64,000 bases of DNA from Micrasema longulum. Its lineage: Eukaryota > Arthropoda > Insecta > Trichoptera > Brachycentridae. The position numbers and the translations under genes are program-made. The notes below the pieces were generated by a model. That model saw only the letters and a list, made by a program, of their open reading frames with translations. It had not been told where the DNA came from and ran no database searches. This document shows positions 52,433 through 63,750 of this stretch, piece by piece (position 1 is the first letter of the stretch; every line of letters begins with the position of its first letter). Where the stretch lies: assembly GCA_022494885.1 (NCBI GenBank), contig JAGVSM010000820.1:1-64000 (forward strand), given 5' to 3'.

Positions 52433-53700
52433 GCGTTATTATTGTACATGTCAGGGTGAGTGAGGATGTGTGTAAATGTGTATGGGTGTGTGAGTATTGT
52501 ATGTATGTGACAATGTGTAGTGAATATAAGTGGACTTATTGAATAATGATTATCAAAAATTGTGTGTTTTTTTTCAAACCTTAATGAGAAAACCTATCAA
52601 TCACCTTATCGATCGATTTAAAATTGTTAAGAACGCTCTGGTCTAAAATCCAAACTTAAAAATATGTAAAACATTTTAAAAAGTCATAAAAAAATAAAAA
52701 TAATACTCACAAGTAAGTACTCACATACACACATACAAATATGATTATATTTTTTTCGTTTAATATGTAAATAATTAGGATGATTCTTTTAGAACATCAA
52801 TAATAACGTTATTTGTTCGTATAAAAATAATAATAAAAAGTTAAATATAAGCACAAGAGTTAGTCTCTTTTTTTGGAGAATTACAGTAATAACATTCTCT
52901 AGATGTATAAAAGTAGATCTGTATAGATTTTTTTTTTAAATGTACCTTTTATGAAATTTAATAACAAAAAAAAAAAAAGGAAATAAATTGAACTTCTTTT
53001 TGTACTGCCATACCGAGAAGTCAGTTGGGTAATTACAAATAAGGAATAAAACATTACAATTATCTCACCAATGAACTAAAAACGATTAAAATTAATATAT
53101 CAGTAAATAAATACAAAGTAAATTTGTTTTTTTTTTTGCCCGGGTAAAAGCCGCTGTCTTTTTTAATTAGTAGGTTCTATTGTAATATTATTTTCTGTTT
53201 TTCTTTTTATTTGGTTTTTTTTTTTTTAAAGAGTTGCCTTTTCATTTAATTAACTCATAGCTCATTTTTCATTTTAATTTTCAACATACAAACAGCAATC
53301 AATTGAAATATACATTTTTTCAGAAAAAAACAATTTTTTTGAATTTTTGATTTTCCTCTCCGGCTATCCCTGTGCAAAAATGACGTCAATCAGTCGCTCC
53401 GTTGAGACGCGAAGGAAGGGACCGCTCCCAAAATCGGAGCCAAAAACAATGTAGCTCATTAAAATGAGAGCGCAATAATTGTGCAAGTTAACTCTCTCTC
53501 TCTCTCTCTTTGCTTAATGGGGTGCCACTAATGATGTCATAAGTACCAATTTTGATTCGTAATGTTTGCAAATTGCAACATATAACCCGCATATTGTTAT
53601 ACTCAGTCACCGCGCCTTACAGTGTTGTGTGTAGACATATTATTATGTATGTATTAGTTACCGACCGAAACAAGATTTAAATAAGTTTAAAGTCCAAATT
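52433..53700. other. AT-rich intronic DNA with a GC-richer patch
   Basis: No gene. 53355-53530 looks single-copy and carries a perfect TGACGTCA (53381-53388, CRE/ATF-type site) and a (CT)n run (53490-53509, GAGA-type). This is weak evidence for an intronic regulatory element. Confidence 0.25.
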
Positions 53701-53707
53701 TTTTAGA

Positions 53708-53835
53708 AGGTAATATGAAAGTCTAAGCATTTACACAGCTGGTTTCAGTGGCCACTTTACACATTTTGTACCATTCACCATTCTGCCCATGTTTAAATAT
53801 CCACATTTCCTCAACTCTTCCATCTGTCTCAAAAA
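53708..53835 (-). repeat. interspersed repeat C, short copy
   Basis: GCTGGTTTCAGTGGCCACTT, ACCATTCACCATTCTGCCC and TCCTCAACTCTTCCATCTGT in minus orientation relative to 16200-16480. Confidence 0.5.
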
Positions 53836-53872
53836 TGTTTTTCCTCTCCGTTGCAACAAATTTATATCTAAA

Positions 53873-54175
53873 CTAGCTGTCCCGACAGACGTTGTCCTGC
53901 CCGAACGTTGGCTTGCCAGCTATTACCTTCAAAAAGACTTTTCATTGATAAGTAGGTACCTGGGTACTTATTTATGATTGAATTTCAAAACTAAAAATTA
54001 TTCATATTCAAATATTGAATTAAGTAGGTACCTAGGTACTTGTTTATGGTTGAATTCCTAAACATAAAATAAATAATTTTTAAATATGGCATTATTTTTG
54101 CAAACGTCAAACTCCGGTCTTCTCACCAACAAAGGGGTGTAATTATGTAGGAATACGATTTTTGAAAATTTATTA
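53873..54175 (-). mobile_element. Helitron-like element, 3' end at left
   Basis: The minus-strand end reads CAGGACAACGTCTGTCGGGA, CAG, CTAG, then host T (plus-strand A at 53872). GACA/TGTC can pair before the end. Inner AAGTAGGTACCTAGGTACTT and AACGTCAAACTCCGGTCTTC match 57410-57720 in inverse orientation. No Rep/helicase ORF. Confidence 0.5.
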
Positions 54176-54336
54176 AATTCAATATTATTTAAGTATAACT
54201 AAAAATCAAATTAAAATAAATAAATGAGTAGAAATTAAAAGCAATTTAAGGAAAGAATCTTATTTATATTTATTTATTATATATATACGGCCTAAGCCAA
54301 TTACAACAGTTACATGAAGAAACATAAATGCAAGAA

Positions 54337-55095
54337 ACTGCATGACTTTTGGAAATCACCTAGACAGTACGCTTAACGATCGTCTGTATGTATCTACCGA
54401 TCGACTACAAAGCCGGCTCCTATAACGTCTCGATACATACACTCGGAAAACAGGTGGAAAAAATATAATAACTAAATTATTTTTTTAGAGTGGTAACTTT
54501 CTGACGCATATAATCTGTATCTGACGCGTTGATACTCTTATTTGTTAATAGGAGAGAACCTAGCGACATTATTTTCACATCTAGGCGTTCGTTTTATTAA
54601 AGTGACAGTTAAGTCAGAATTTAATTCGACTTCAAAACTTACTTATTTCTCTCTCATATTTTTAATAGGCTTTTAAGAAAAAAAGTGCCAACCTCAAAAC
54701 AATTGAACATTTTAATAAATCATAATTAAAGGAAAAATTGCTTGGTGAAACAAAACTTTTGACACTTTCAATACGTAGATAAACGTATCGAGGGGTTCTA
54801 GACCCGTCGGTATAAAATTATGTACTTACATCAAAACTTGATGGAGGGGGTATCGGTACTATACCTTTGTAGTCGGTCGGGAGACTTTTATCTCCAACTA
54901 TGACGTCATACTGAAGCTATGTTATTTTAGAGCGTAGATATGTGTACCGTGACGTACGCTTCCCCTTGTTTCATATCGATCTACCTACCCAAAACTTGAA
55001 TGTGGGGGGTCGGTAGTATATCTTTATAATCGCTAGAGGGAATTTATCTTCAACTATGCCGTCAAGGTGAAGGTATGACGTCTTTATCTTCCCAT
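54337..55095 (+). repeat. interspersed repeat E, longer copy
   Basis: 54337-54880 is colinear with 25040-25476. 54840-55090 then shows two diverged units of about 140 bp, each with AAAACTTGATGGAGGGGG-like and TATCTCCAACTATGACGTCA-like parts. A piece also occurs at 59041-59110. Class unknown. Confidence 0.55.
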
Positions 55096-55119
55096 CATAA
55101 TCTAGGATCTGGGCTTGGA

Positions 55120-55300
55120 TGAGGAGACTTAGCAAAATGTTAACTCTCGCCTTCCACACAGTAGCCAGGCTCTTTATAGACCCGGGCTTGGAGGGCGATA
55201 ACTATTCACGGGGACCCGTCGCAATAGATCTTCACAGGTCGCAGCGACGCCAGGAGCTTGCATAGCACTGACTCCGACTTCTAATAATAAGAATAATATT
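55120..55300 (+). mobile_element. Jockey/I-like LINE 3' end
   Basis: TAACTCTCGCCTTCCACACA, CCCGGGCTTGGAGGGCGATA, CGCAATAGATCTTCACAGGT and CAGGAGCTTGCATAGCAC. The same block follows ORF2 at 61660-61710 and occurs at 62240-62360. Confidence 0.55.
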
Positions 55301-55504
55301 ACAAAGTATAATATTAACAAATTAATTATATTACTAGGAGTTTCTACAACTCAATTAGAGACTAAAGTAAAATTAACAAAGAAACAAAGCAAGTTGAACA
55401 TATTAATAATATATCACAACAAAATATAAACCAAAAAATTTGAACAGTTTCTAACACAAACCATTTTCTCTCGAATCCGTTTTGAAACTGACATTATAAA
55501 TATA

Positions 55505-55590
55505 ACATGTTTATTTTCTTGGCTAGTTGGAAGAAATTGTCATTTGGCAATAAGCGCGTCAATGTACAAATCTTTATTATGTAGTCAAAT
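55505..55590 (+). mobile_element. CR1-like LINE (family B) 3' tip
   Basis: GGCTAGTTGGAAGAAATTGT, CATTTGGCAATAAGCGCGTC and a CAAATAAATA tail. Compare 37705-37745. Confidence 0.6.
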
Positions 55591-56764
55591 AAATACGTGG
55601 AAAGGAAACGCGGTCTGATGTTTCTTTATACGAACGTATTCCCGTATTTTATCCCTAAGATTATGGCACCAGAGCAGTGATTTTTTTCACACACCATAGA
55701 TATTTACCATTAACGTGTACTTCTGAGTTTTTCATTTTGTACTGTTTGAACCTAGCCGCGGAAATTGGAACAATTCAACTTTAAATATTATAAGTGAGAA
55801 ACGATGTCGTTTTGAAGGCAACCGGAATCAATGGTGATCGGTGTTAAGTAAATAACAGTATTTATCGATACTATTCCTGGCCGATTACCTTTCTTTCCCA
55901 TCCTTCCTTTGACTCATCCTTATGGTACCTACCTAACGTCAAGATAGAAGAGATTCAAAATTAGAAGTTTCGGATTTAGAACAAAAACCAAACAACATTT
56001 TTGACCTCACTTAAAATCGGATAAAAAGTGGTTGGAACCGTCGCGCGCCGTGGAAAACACTGTTACATTTTATAGTTAATTTTGTCATCCAGTGACAGAA
56101 ATTGAAGAACATTAACACCATATTAAAGGTAGGTGTCCATTCCATGTTCCTATCCTTTCTTCAAATATTTCCCAATCACAAAACTGAATGAAATTCGTTT
56201 TTCATTAACAGTTTGCCTTTTCGTTAACAGTCTGAGAACGTCTGTTTGAGGTTTCCAGTCGTTAGCGCCGTGTTGCCTCACTGTGTTTGCAGGCCTGTCA
56301 CCTGGAGTTTGATGTGTCCAGTGTTGCGAGTGCCCATAACCCCCACTTTTCATGATAAATCACAGTATAATCTATTTGTGTCAAATCTATCAATGTTTCC
56401 AATAAAAAATCGCGTGCTTATTGGAACATCGTAAAAATATTGCTACTTCGGACCTTGGGTACCGCGCACTGGGTACACTCGGCGTACTTGCCACTACTAA
56501 AAACGAAGGCCAGACGTGCTCAGAGTACCTTTTCCCAAACTCAAGTCACTAGAATTTTTCATACGCATCACCGAAGAATGTTATTACTAGATAAATGTGA
56601 ATCATTGGCTACACAGTAAGCAGTGTAATGATTTTATGCGCACGTGTTTTTATTACCAAGTGGTGACCGATCAAAACGAGATTTTCAGACGAAATCGAAT
56701 TTTTTCTAGTGCCGATCTATACCGAAACCGAAGCGACTCCTTCCACAAATACAATAGTTACTAG
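55591..56764. other. single-copy-looking intronic DNA, no gene recognised
   Basis: Nothing recognisable in any frame and no repeat partner seen in the window. Confidence 0.4.
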
Positions 56765-56769
56765 ATACC

Positions 56770-56935
56770 AGTGGCGAGCCGTGATTTATTTTATAGGTAA
56801 TCTATTAAAAAATTTCATTCATTTGTACTACATATAAGTACTTACATGACGTGTAAGGAATATAATTATAAATTACTTTTTTTTGTGGTTCTGTGAAAAT
56901 CAACTCAAACAACAATTATGATAAACCACGCGTTA
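56770..56935 (+). repeat. hAT-like interspersed repeat end (CAGTGGCG)
   Basis: CAGTGGCGAGCCGTGATTTA, ATAGGTAATCTATT and TTTTTGTGGTTCTGTGAAAA. Second copy of the 22557-22740 repeat. Confidence 0.4.
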
Positions 56936-56967
56936 AACGTAGCTTTATTCTACACTATTTTAATACA

Positions 56968-57300
56968 ATAAACAAACAAACAAACCATCACGCCGTTTCC
57001 CCGTAAGGGTAGGCAGAGGGGATAGAACGCCACAACACTCTATCTTTGCATACATATCTCGCTTCCTCTACATTCATACATCTTCTCATGCACGCGCGCC
57101 GATTATTCCGACTTTTGACATGTCCATCTTTTAGTACTTGTTGGATTTGGTCATGCCATGTCTTTCTCGGTCTTCCTCTATTTCTGCATCCGTCAACATT
57201 CGCATTGTAAATATTCTTAGCCGTTCTCTCGCTGTCCATTCGTTCTACATGTCCAAACCAGCACAGAGCTCCTTTCTTGATTTTGTCGATAATGCTTGTC
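56968..57300 (-). mobile_element. RTE-like LINE 3' end, (GTTT)n tail
   Basis: The minus strand reads ELCWFGHVERMDSERTAKNI, YNANVDGCRNRGRPRKTWHD, QIQQVLKDGHVKSRNNRRAC, MRRCMNVEEARYVCKDRVLW and RSIPSAYPYGETA, a stop and a (GTTT)4 tail. The frame is open for over 80 codons. 5'-truncated at about 57300. Confidence 0.85.
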
Positions 57301-57409
57301 TAGCGTTTGTTTTTTGTGGATCTCAATCCGACGCTTTCCTAATCTTTTTCATAATTTCTATCCATGTATTTCTTTTTACTGGATTTTTGGTTACACTTAA
57401 ATAATTTTA

Positions 57410-57720
57410 AATTCAAAACATTAAAAAAAAAAGTATTCCTACATAAGTGCACCCCTCTGTTGGTAGGAAGACCGGAGTTTGACGTTTACAAAAAGAATGC
57501 CATTTTTGAAAAAAATATTTATTTTATGTTTTGGAATCCAACCATAAACAAGTATCTAAGTACCTACTTACATTCAATATCTAAATATGAATAATTTTTA
57601 GTTTTGGAATTCAATCATAAACAAGTACCTAGGTACCTACTTATCAATTAAAAGTATTTTTCCAAGCTAATAGCAGGCAAGCCAACGTTCGGGCAGGACA
57701 GCGTCGGTCGGGTCCGCTAG
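57410..57720 (+). mobile_element. Helitron-like element, 3' end at right
   Basis: Ends GTCGGTCGGGTCCG, CTAG (57717-57720), then T. Upstream GACCGGAGTTTGACGTTTAC, AAGTACCTAGGTACCTACTT and CCAACGTTCGGGCAGGACAG match 53873-54175. Non-coding. Confidence 0.5.
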
Positions 57721-58029
57721 TGTTAAATATAACAAATGTAATAGGTAATAAAAAAATATAATTTTATTTAAAATAGATGCAATTTATACAATCGAATAGA
57801 ATTTTACTAGAATATTAATAAAGTCTCGTAGTAATAATAAGTTTTTTTTTATTGTATATCAATAATTATAGTAAAAATAGTCACAATAAAATTAAAATAA
57901 AAGATATATGAGAATATGATTTTAAATAAACTTAAAAATATAAAGGATGAAAATTGAAATTAAATTATTTTAAAATTAGTATATGATTAAATATCTGCAT
58001 CTCTCAATATAACTATGATTTTTTACATA

Positions 58030-58260
58030 AATTGATGTACATTGTCATAAAAAATATTAGCCTCAGTAAATCTATTGTTATATTGCTCGCATATTCTAGC
58101 ATATGGTTTCAAATAGATTTTTGACGCGTTGTCTGTGTAAAACAGAAGATTTTTTCTTATCGGTCTAGACGGCACACGGAATGGAAGTCTTTCAAGTAGA
58201 TTAAGGAAATTAATTTTATTTTTATTAATTTCTATAAAATAAATTTTAAATATGCATCAT
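58030..58260 (-). mobile_element. LINE ORF2 C-terminal remnant
   Basis: The minus strand reads INFLNLLERLPFRVPSRPIR, KNLLFYTDNASKIYLKPYAR and ICEQYNNRFTEANIFYD. The F-VP-R-R-LF-x5-Y-P-R-x3-YN order is the usual C-terminal block. Confidence 0.65.
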
Positions 58261-58369
58261 CGATAATATGTTTATACAATTCTTTTCCTCGTAGTAATTT
58301 AAAATTTGGCTGTGTAGTCTGGTCACCAAATTACACAACTCACATTAATTTAATTTAATCTGTGCAAAA

Positions 58370-58500
58370 AATATTCCTTCGCAGAACCCTTTAGTCTAAT
58401 GATAAGCGCCTAGAACATTTTGGTCTAGATAAGTTTATTAAAAGGAGACAGATTTTAGACTTTCAAGTGTACTGCTTTTGTAAATTATTTATTTATCAAA
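58370..58500 (+). mobile_element. LINE ORF2 fragment, opposite orientation
   Basis: The plus strand reads VQKIFLRRTL, stop, SNDKRLEHFGLDKFIKRRQI and LDFQVYCFCKLF, the Q-x-FLR / L-L-RR-x-DF block upstream of the type seen at 58030-58260 but inverted. It suggests inversion or an independent insertion. Confidence 0.5.
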
Positions 58501-58617
58501 AGCATAAAAAAATAACGTATAAATTATCAAGTCCTAAGCAGGTGATTTTAGTTAAGTTCTAATATATATACATAATCTTATCTCTTCAATTCTATAAACA
58601 TATTTAAACTCTTGTTA

Positions 58618-58895
58618 CTATGGAAAAAAATAAAAATATTTACATCGAAAATAAAAAAATGTCCAAATAAAAAAGAAAAACACGAAAAATCTTAATATAA
58701 AAAAACACGTTCTAAAAGCCAGATTCTCAGCAGACGTCTTCTTTCTCTTGAGCCAGATAAGTTTTTTTTTATTTTTAATATTTAATGGGAGCATATTATA
58801 AATTTTTGGTATATTGTACTCCAGTGTTCTTTTCCCGTATTTATTATTGAATCTAGGGAGAGCTAGTCCATCTACTAGTAAACCGAGCATAATAA
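58618..58895 (-). mobile_element. LINE ORF2 C-terminal remnant
   Basis: LPRFNNKYGKRTLEYNIPKI, YNMLPLNIKNKKKL and then low-complexity Phe/Lys codons. The YG-R-x2-Y-IP-x-YN-LP block is a CR1/Rex-like ORF2 end. Confidence 0.6.
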
Positions 58896-59459
58896 TGTGA
58901 TAGTTTAAAATATAAATACGTCTAAATAAATATTGTTATCTGCATGTCTCTGAATGAGTTTTTTACAAAAACTTCTTGGCAATATTATGTGAAATTCAAA
59001 AAAAAAACTCTGTAATACAGAGCTGATAAATCTTTATGTTCGCTCGGTAGAATTGATCTTCAACTTTACCGTCTCAGTGAAGGTATGGCTTCCGTATTAT
59101 CCGAATGTAATCGCCCCCCTGATAATTAATTCGAGACACGTGGTCCTTGTTTCATTGTGTTGTGTTGAACGACAATGTACAATCAGACTGTACTGCTTCA
59201 CCGCGCAATGAAAGCTTTCTCCTTGTTGTGACAATGCGGGCCCTTTATGGGAAGATGTAAAACACGTGTGGATTACTCATGGCCCATTGGCTTCTAGAAG
59301 TAGCTGGTACATTATTGAAACAATAACGCACAAGTCTGACTCGAGACAAAATATTTTGCAATGTCTTGCTAAAACCACCTCCGTCGGATAAATATCTGTA
59401 TTATGACTAATGTATTCAATGGAGGCTATGTTGTATACAATTTTGTCTCTTTTTCTTTT
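58896..59459. other. no gene recognised
   Basis: 59041-59110 shares a short block with repeat E (CTTCAACTTTACCGTCTCAG). 59120-59410 looks single-copy and moderately GC but has no open frame of note. Confidence 0.35.
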
Positions 59460-59552
59460 ACATTACTTCACATTAATCCATTAATATTGTTATTTTTAAA
59501 TAAATTTCTCTAGTGAATTTTTTATTACTGCTAAAATCGCTTTAATGAATAA
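59460..59552 (+). repeat. left copy of an 80-bp direct repeat flanking a LINE
   Basis: ATCCATTAATATTGTTATT, TTTCTCTAGTGAATTTTTTA, TTACTGCTAAAATCGCTTTA. The right copy is at 60419-60500 with scattered differences. Too long and diverged for an ordinary LINE target duplication. Confidence 0.6.
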
Positions 59553-59555
59553 TTA

Positions 59556-60418
59556 AAAAAAAATTATCTAACAAATAAAATAGAAGTTTAATTTTTATAA
59601 TTTAAGTTACAGAACATATTCAATAGAAAAAAAAATATTAAAAAGCTAAAGATATATCAAAATAGTAATAAACGTATTTGTTTATAAATTACCTTAAATC
59701 AAAACTATTACTCAATGGGAAAAAGGCAAAAAGAGGAAAGAGGAAAAGAGGAGAGATTAAGGAAGAGAAAGGAGATGTTTCTTCAGACGTGATTTAAACA
59801 GAGATAATGTAGTAACATTTTTGATGGTGGATGGGAGATTATTCCACAGTCGAGCCGCATGGACACTATATGAGTTAGAGAAGAGAGAGGAATTGTGGAT
59901 GGGTATTAAGAGAGTGCCTTGAGAATTAGAACGAAGAGATAAACCATGAACTGATAAACGTTGAAATTTTTCACGCAGGTATATAAGACCGTTAGGACTA
60001 TGAAGTACATTGAACAGAAATGAGAGGGAGTGATAGTCTCTCCGCTGTCTAATTTTGAGCCATTTCAGTTGCCTACGATAATCAGAATTGTGGCCATATT
60101 TCCTAAGACCAAAAATGTACCTTATGCATGTTTTCTGAAGTCGTTCAAGTTTATCTAGTTGCTCACAGCTTAAATCAGTCATGGAAACATCAGCGTAATC
60201 TAGAATGGTTAGTAGTAATGATTGCGCAAGGGTGCATTAAGTATTAATGGGTAAGCATTTTTGCAACCTTCTAAGTGAGTGTAGACTGAAAAGTATTTTG
60301 CGGCTTAATTCATTAGTATGAGCTCGCCAGCAGAGATGTTCATCCATTTGTACTCCTAGATTTTTACGGATTTCCTGTATTGAATATTGGTACCTTTGAC
60401 ATTAAGAGGATTATATTA
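59556..60418 (-). mobile_element. CR1-like LINE (family B), RT C-terminal half
   Basis: MTDLSCEQLDKLERLQKTCI, RYIFGLRKYGHNSDYRRQLK, WLKIRQRRDYHSLSFLFNVL, YLREKFQRLSVHGLSLRSNS, QGTLLIP, SVHAARLWNNLPSTIKNV and FKSRLKKHLLSLP are open for 141 codons (60182-59757). Upstream codons (NLGVQMDEHLCWRAHTNELS and others) continue to 60418 with breaks. The last 60 bp of the 3' UTR, with the hairpin, are missing. Confidence 0.85.
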
Positions 60419-60500
60419 TTATATCCATTAATATTGTTATTATTTATCAAGTTTCTCCAGTGAAATTTTTATTACTGTTTAAATCGCTTTAATTAAATTT
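60419..60500 (+). repeat. right copy of the 80-bp direct repeat
   Basis: ATCCATTAATATTGTTATTA, GTTTCTCCAGTGAAATTTTT, TTACTGTTTAAATCGCTTTA. See 59460-59552. Confidence 0.6.
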
Positions 60501-60754
60501 TATCAACTACCTTTGGTTTAAAATCTTCTCCATATAAGGCTTTTTTAAATTTTAAAGATTACTGCTATACCTATGCTATACCTGTTATTCTTTCTTTTTT
60601 CTCTGCAGTATTGACATTTTTTAATACTTTTAAACTACCTTTAATTACTTATTGTATATAAAATCAATATATTGCTCCTCTTGCTATAATGTGTCATTAT
60701 TTTTGAAGATGTTTTTTAAATTAACTTAAATTTATTGTCTTATATTTAATTTTA

Positions 60755-61145
60755 AGATTATTCTCATCGTTTCCTTGAATCCCTTAAAATATGTATGTAT
60801 ATTTATGTTTTTCCTTTTTCAAAATGTTTTTTTTTTTACATCTGAGCATATTTTTAATTCTTTATTTTAATTCTTACCTTTTAATTACTTTTACATTTTT
60901 AATATTATTTCCATTTGTAAATACTAACTATAAACTTTTAAATGACTTTTTTTACTTTGATTTAAATTTTTAAACAACTTCCATATATGTTTTTTTTTTC
61001 TCTTTTTTTTTACTTTCATTGATAACCTTGCATATAATTATAATATAATATGCAAACTTCACTGGTCCATTAGAGTTAAGTCTAACTGTATAAAATATAA
61101 AACTATGTAACCGTACTGTATGTATCCTGAATAAAAGAAAATGAA
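60755..61145 (+). mobile_element. LINE 3' UTR
   Basis: ATTCTCATCGTTTCCTTGAA, TTTATGTTTTTCCTTTTTC, ACTGGTCCATTAGAGTTAAG, ACTATGTAACCGTACTGTAT and GAATAAAAGAAAATGAAATA. Second copy of 40450-41090. Confidence 0.55.
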
Positions 61146-61339
61146 ATATATAAAAAACAAAACAATCAATGTATACATACAATAAAAATGGTGACACGTA
61201 TTCAAAAGGCCCATTTCTTTATGATTCCTTAATGAGTTGTTGATTTATTTATTTACTCGAGGCCTACTTACTGCTTCGGGATTTGACGCTTTATAGTTCG
61301 AGGGTTATAATATATAACTCGAAGTCGAAAAGATTAAAA

Positions 61340-61710
61340 GTTGTTGGGGCTCTAGTCGGTACTCGCAAAGGTTTGCCTTCGACCTAATAAAGCAAAGCCG
61401 AAATCAAGGGATGGTTATCACTAGAGCCCTCCCAGGACACTGCAGATTGAACAACACCTTGCTAGAATGAACCTTTCTGAAACTTCTAGATGTAGGTTCT
61501 GCAGTGCAGATGAAGAAACACCTACACACGTTCTATGTGAATGTGATGCTTTGCATCATAAAAGAAGCCTCATCCTTGGGGGACCACTGGTTAAACCTGA
61601 AGCTGTGAAAGAGCTCGCTCTTTGCCTAATAGCCCGATACTTTACGGATCTGGGCTTGGAGGGGGAGATTTAGCAAAATGTAAACTCTCGCCTTCCACAC
61701 AGTAGGCAGG
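61340..61710 (+). mobile_element. Jockey/I-like LINE ORF2 C-terminal end
   Basis: ITRALPGHCRLNNTLL, then after a one-base frameshift ARMNLSETSRCRFCSADEET, PTHVLCECDALHHKRSLILG and LALCLIARYFTDLGLEGEI. The TG-H-LN-HL-R-L, C-x2-C-x4-E-T-x2-H-x4-C-x-AL pattern is the zinc-finger-like end of Jockey/I/R1-group ORF2 proteins, after the RNase H-like region. Confidence 0.8.
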
Positions 61711-61734
61711 CTCTCAGGCTCAGTTGCTCTCCGA

Positions 61735-62225
61735 GGTCGACAGCTGCCCATGCGACGATGAAACTCCTTAAGATGTCACTCGCCTGTTGATGCATTGCCC
61801 CTTTTTCAGCTTTCAAAGACAACAGCTGGAGGCTCGATGCAGAAGCCTGGGTGAAGATCTTTGCGACATCCCATCGGTGATGGGTAGTAAAGAACTCACA
61901 CGAGAGGCAGGATCATACATGATAAATATAGTGCAAACAATTGGTAAAATAAACCAAAGTAGGGAACAAAATGCCGAACACTCTTCTAGAGGAACGGAAG
62001 GCCGGTTGATTACTGTCAACAGGCCGGCTTCTCCTGAAGAGTTTTAAGTGGTTTCCTCTCCACATGAGTAAATGCTGAGAAGTACCTGATTGGCCCACAT
62101 TAAAATATCCTTCCTGAATCCTACAGTTAAGCTAAAATAATGTAAAACAACGGCAGAAAAATCCTCTTTTTGAAATATAAACCTTGTATATTATAAGCAA
62201 GTTAAAAAATAATGCAACTCCCATA
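61735..62225 (+). mobile_element. second Jockey/I-like LINE ORF2 end and 3' UTR
   Basis: SCPCDDETP, stop, DVTRLLMHCPFFSFQRQQLE, ARCRSLGEDLCDI and AGSYMINIVQTIGKIN: another C-x-C-x2-E-T-x2-H-LL-x-CP-F end from a different family. The 3' part (61990-62225) is present inverted at 22865-23185. Confidence 0.7.
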
Positions 62226-62239
62226 TATTTTTTTTTAAA

Positions 62240-62400
62240 AGTAGTCAGGCTCTTTACAGATCTGGGCTTGGAGGGGCGAGAACTATTCACGGATACCAGT
62301 CACAATAGATCTTCACAGGTCGCAGTGACGTCAGGAGCTTGCATAGCACCGACCCCGACTTCTGAGAATAAGGATAATATAATAAAGTATTATTGAAATG
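62240..62400 (+). mobile_element. Jockey/I-like LINE 3' tip
   Basis: TTTACAGATCTGGGCTTGGA, ACAATAGATCTTCACAGGTC and CAGGAGCTTGCATAGCACCG. Third copy of the block at 55150-55290. Confidence 0.5.
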
Positions 62401-62792
62401 AATTATATTACTAGGAGTTACTACAACTCGACTGGCGAAATTGTACCTACAGGTTTCGAGCCCGCAGGTGTTACTATCGTATTGTTAGCTACCGGGTAGG
62501 CAACTTTTTACGGTGACGTATCTTAATTAGCTAAATGGTTATAGCAGATAAGACGCGTAGAAAGTGTCGCATTTCCTATCGAGGAATTCCTGCCGGCAGC
62601 GCGAGCGGTCCTGATAAGGATTTGACCCCAATACTCACGCGTACGAGGTTAGCCGTGTTAGGAAACAGTGGCGGAAGCCATAATGGCGGCGGGCGGCTGG
62701 CAGTGGGTTAAACATTATGCTTATGACGCTCAGTGATTAGATAACGATATTATTGTTTTCTTTTGAAACCCCTTTTTAAGCAGACACCGCAT

Positions 62793-63750
62793 CAGCGTTG
62801 CCAGATCTACCGATTTTTCAGTAGATCTACTGATTTTAGGAGCAATCTAACGAATTCGATTGAAATTCTACCGATTTTTATACATTTCCTTGTTTTTTCC
62901 ACAGAACAAAATTTCAATGCAAATAAAACGAATTCATATTATAATAATTTATTGCTTATTTGTTCACTTCGATTGCCATCAGTTTCTTATTTAAAAAAAC
63001 TGCTTATCTATCGTACATAAGTAAACAATGAATGATATATTAATTATGGTATTGGCTAGTATTGTTGAATAAAATATGGTAAAATAAATCATGGCATAGA
63101 ATTTCATGACATTATTGAAAAATATATATGTCTTTTTTATGAAGTGAAATGTAGAGGGATCACTTTTCATATTGAAAATAGTATAAATGGTTTTATCTTC
63201 AGTTAAATATATATTTGAATTTAGTTGCTCATTGTTTTAATAATTTGTTCAGTACAGTAGCAGTTAGCAGTTTTTTATTAAGTTTTAAGTTGCACTGAAA
63301 GAACTTTAAAACGTTAATTATTTCTTTGTTTGACAATAAAAATACTATATGTTTTGATAAAATTGTGTCATTCATTCAATAATATTTTGAATTTTAATCT
63401 ATGTATTATATTATTATTTTTTATATGAACCAACTCAAATATTCCTTTTCTTAAATGAATATTTGAGTATTGTAATGAAATATTGTAATTTACATTTTTT
63501 TGTAAGAAAAAGAAGACATTATAAATCACTATATTTTGGTGATTCACTTATTGCAGTCCTTTTGGTTTTCAATTGTTCATTTACCAAGCGTTTTCAACTA
63601 TTTAAAGCAACTATTTAAGGCGCTTTTATTTCGAACAACTGTCAAATTTATTTTTGCCCCTCTCCTACCCCCTCTCCCGAATCTACCAAAATCTACCGAT
63701 TTATTTTTCTGAATCTACCTTTTTTCGCTTGATCGGGTCTGGCAACGCTG
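62793..63750. mobile_element. non-autonomous hAT element, 958 bp, 8-bp TSD
   Basis: Left end CAGCGTTGCCAGATCTACCG, right end complement CAGCGTTGCCAGACCCGATC (13 bp identical). CACCGCAT flanks it exactly at 62785-62792 and 63751-63758. An 8-bp target duplication and a CAG-x-GTTGCCA terminus are hAT hallmarks. Short TCTACCGATTTTT repeats lie just inside both ends. No transposase frame. Confidence 0.85.
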
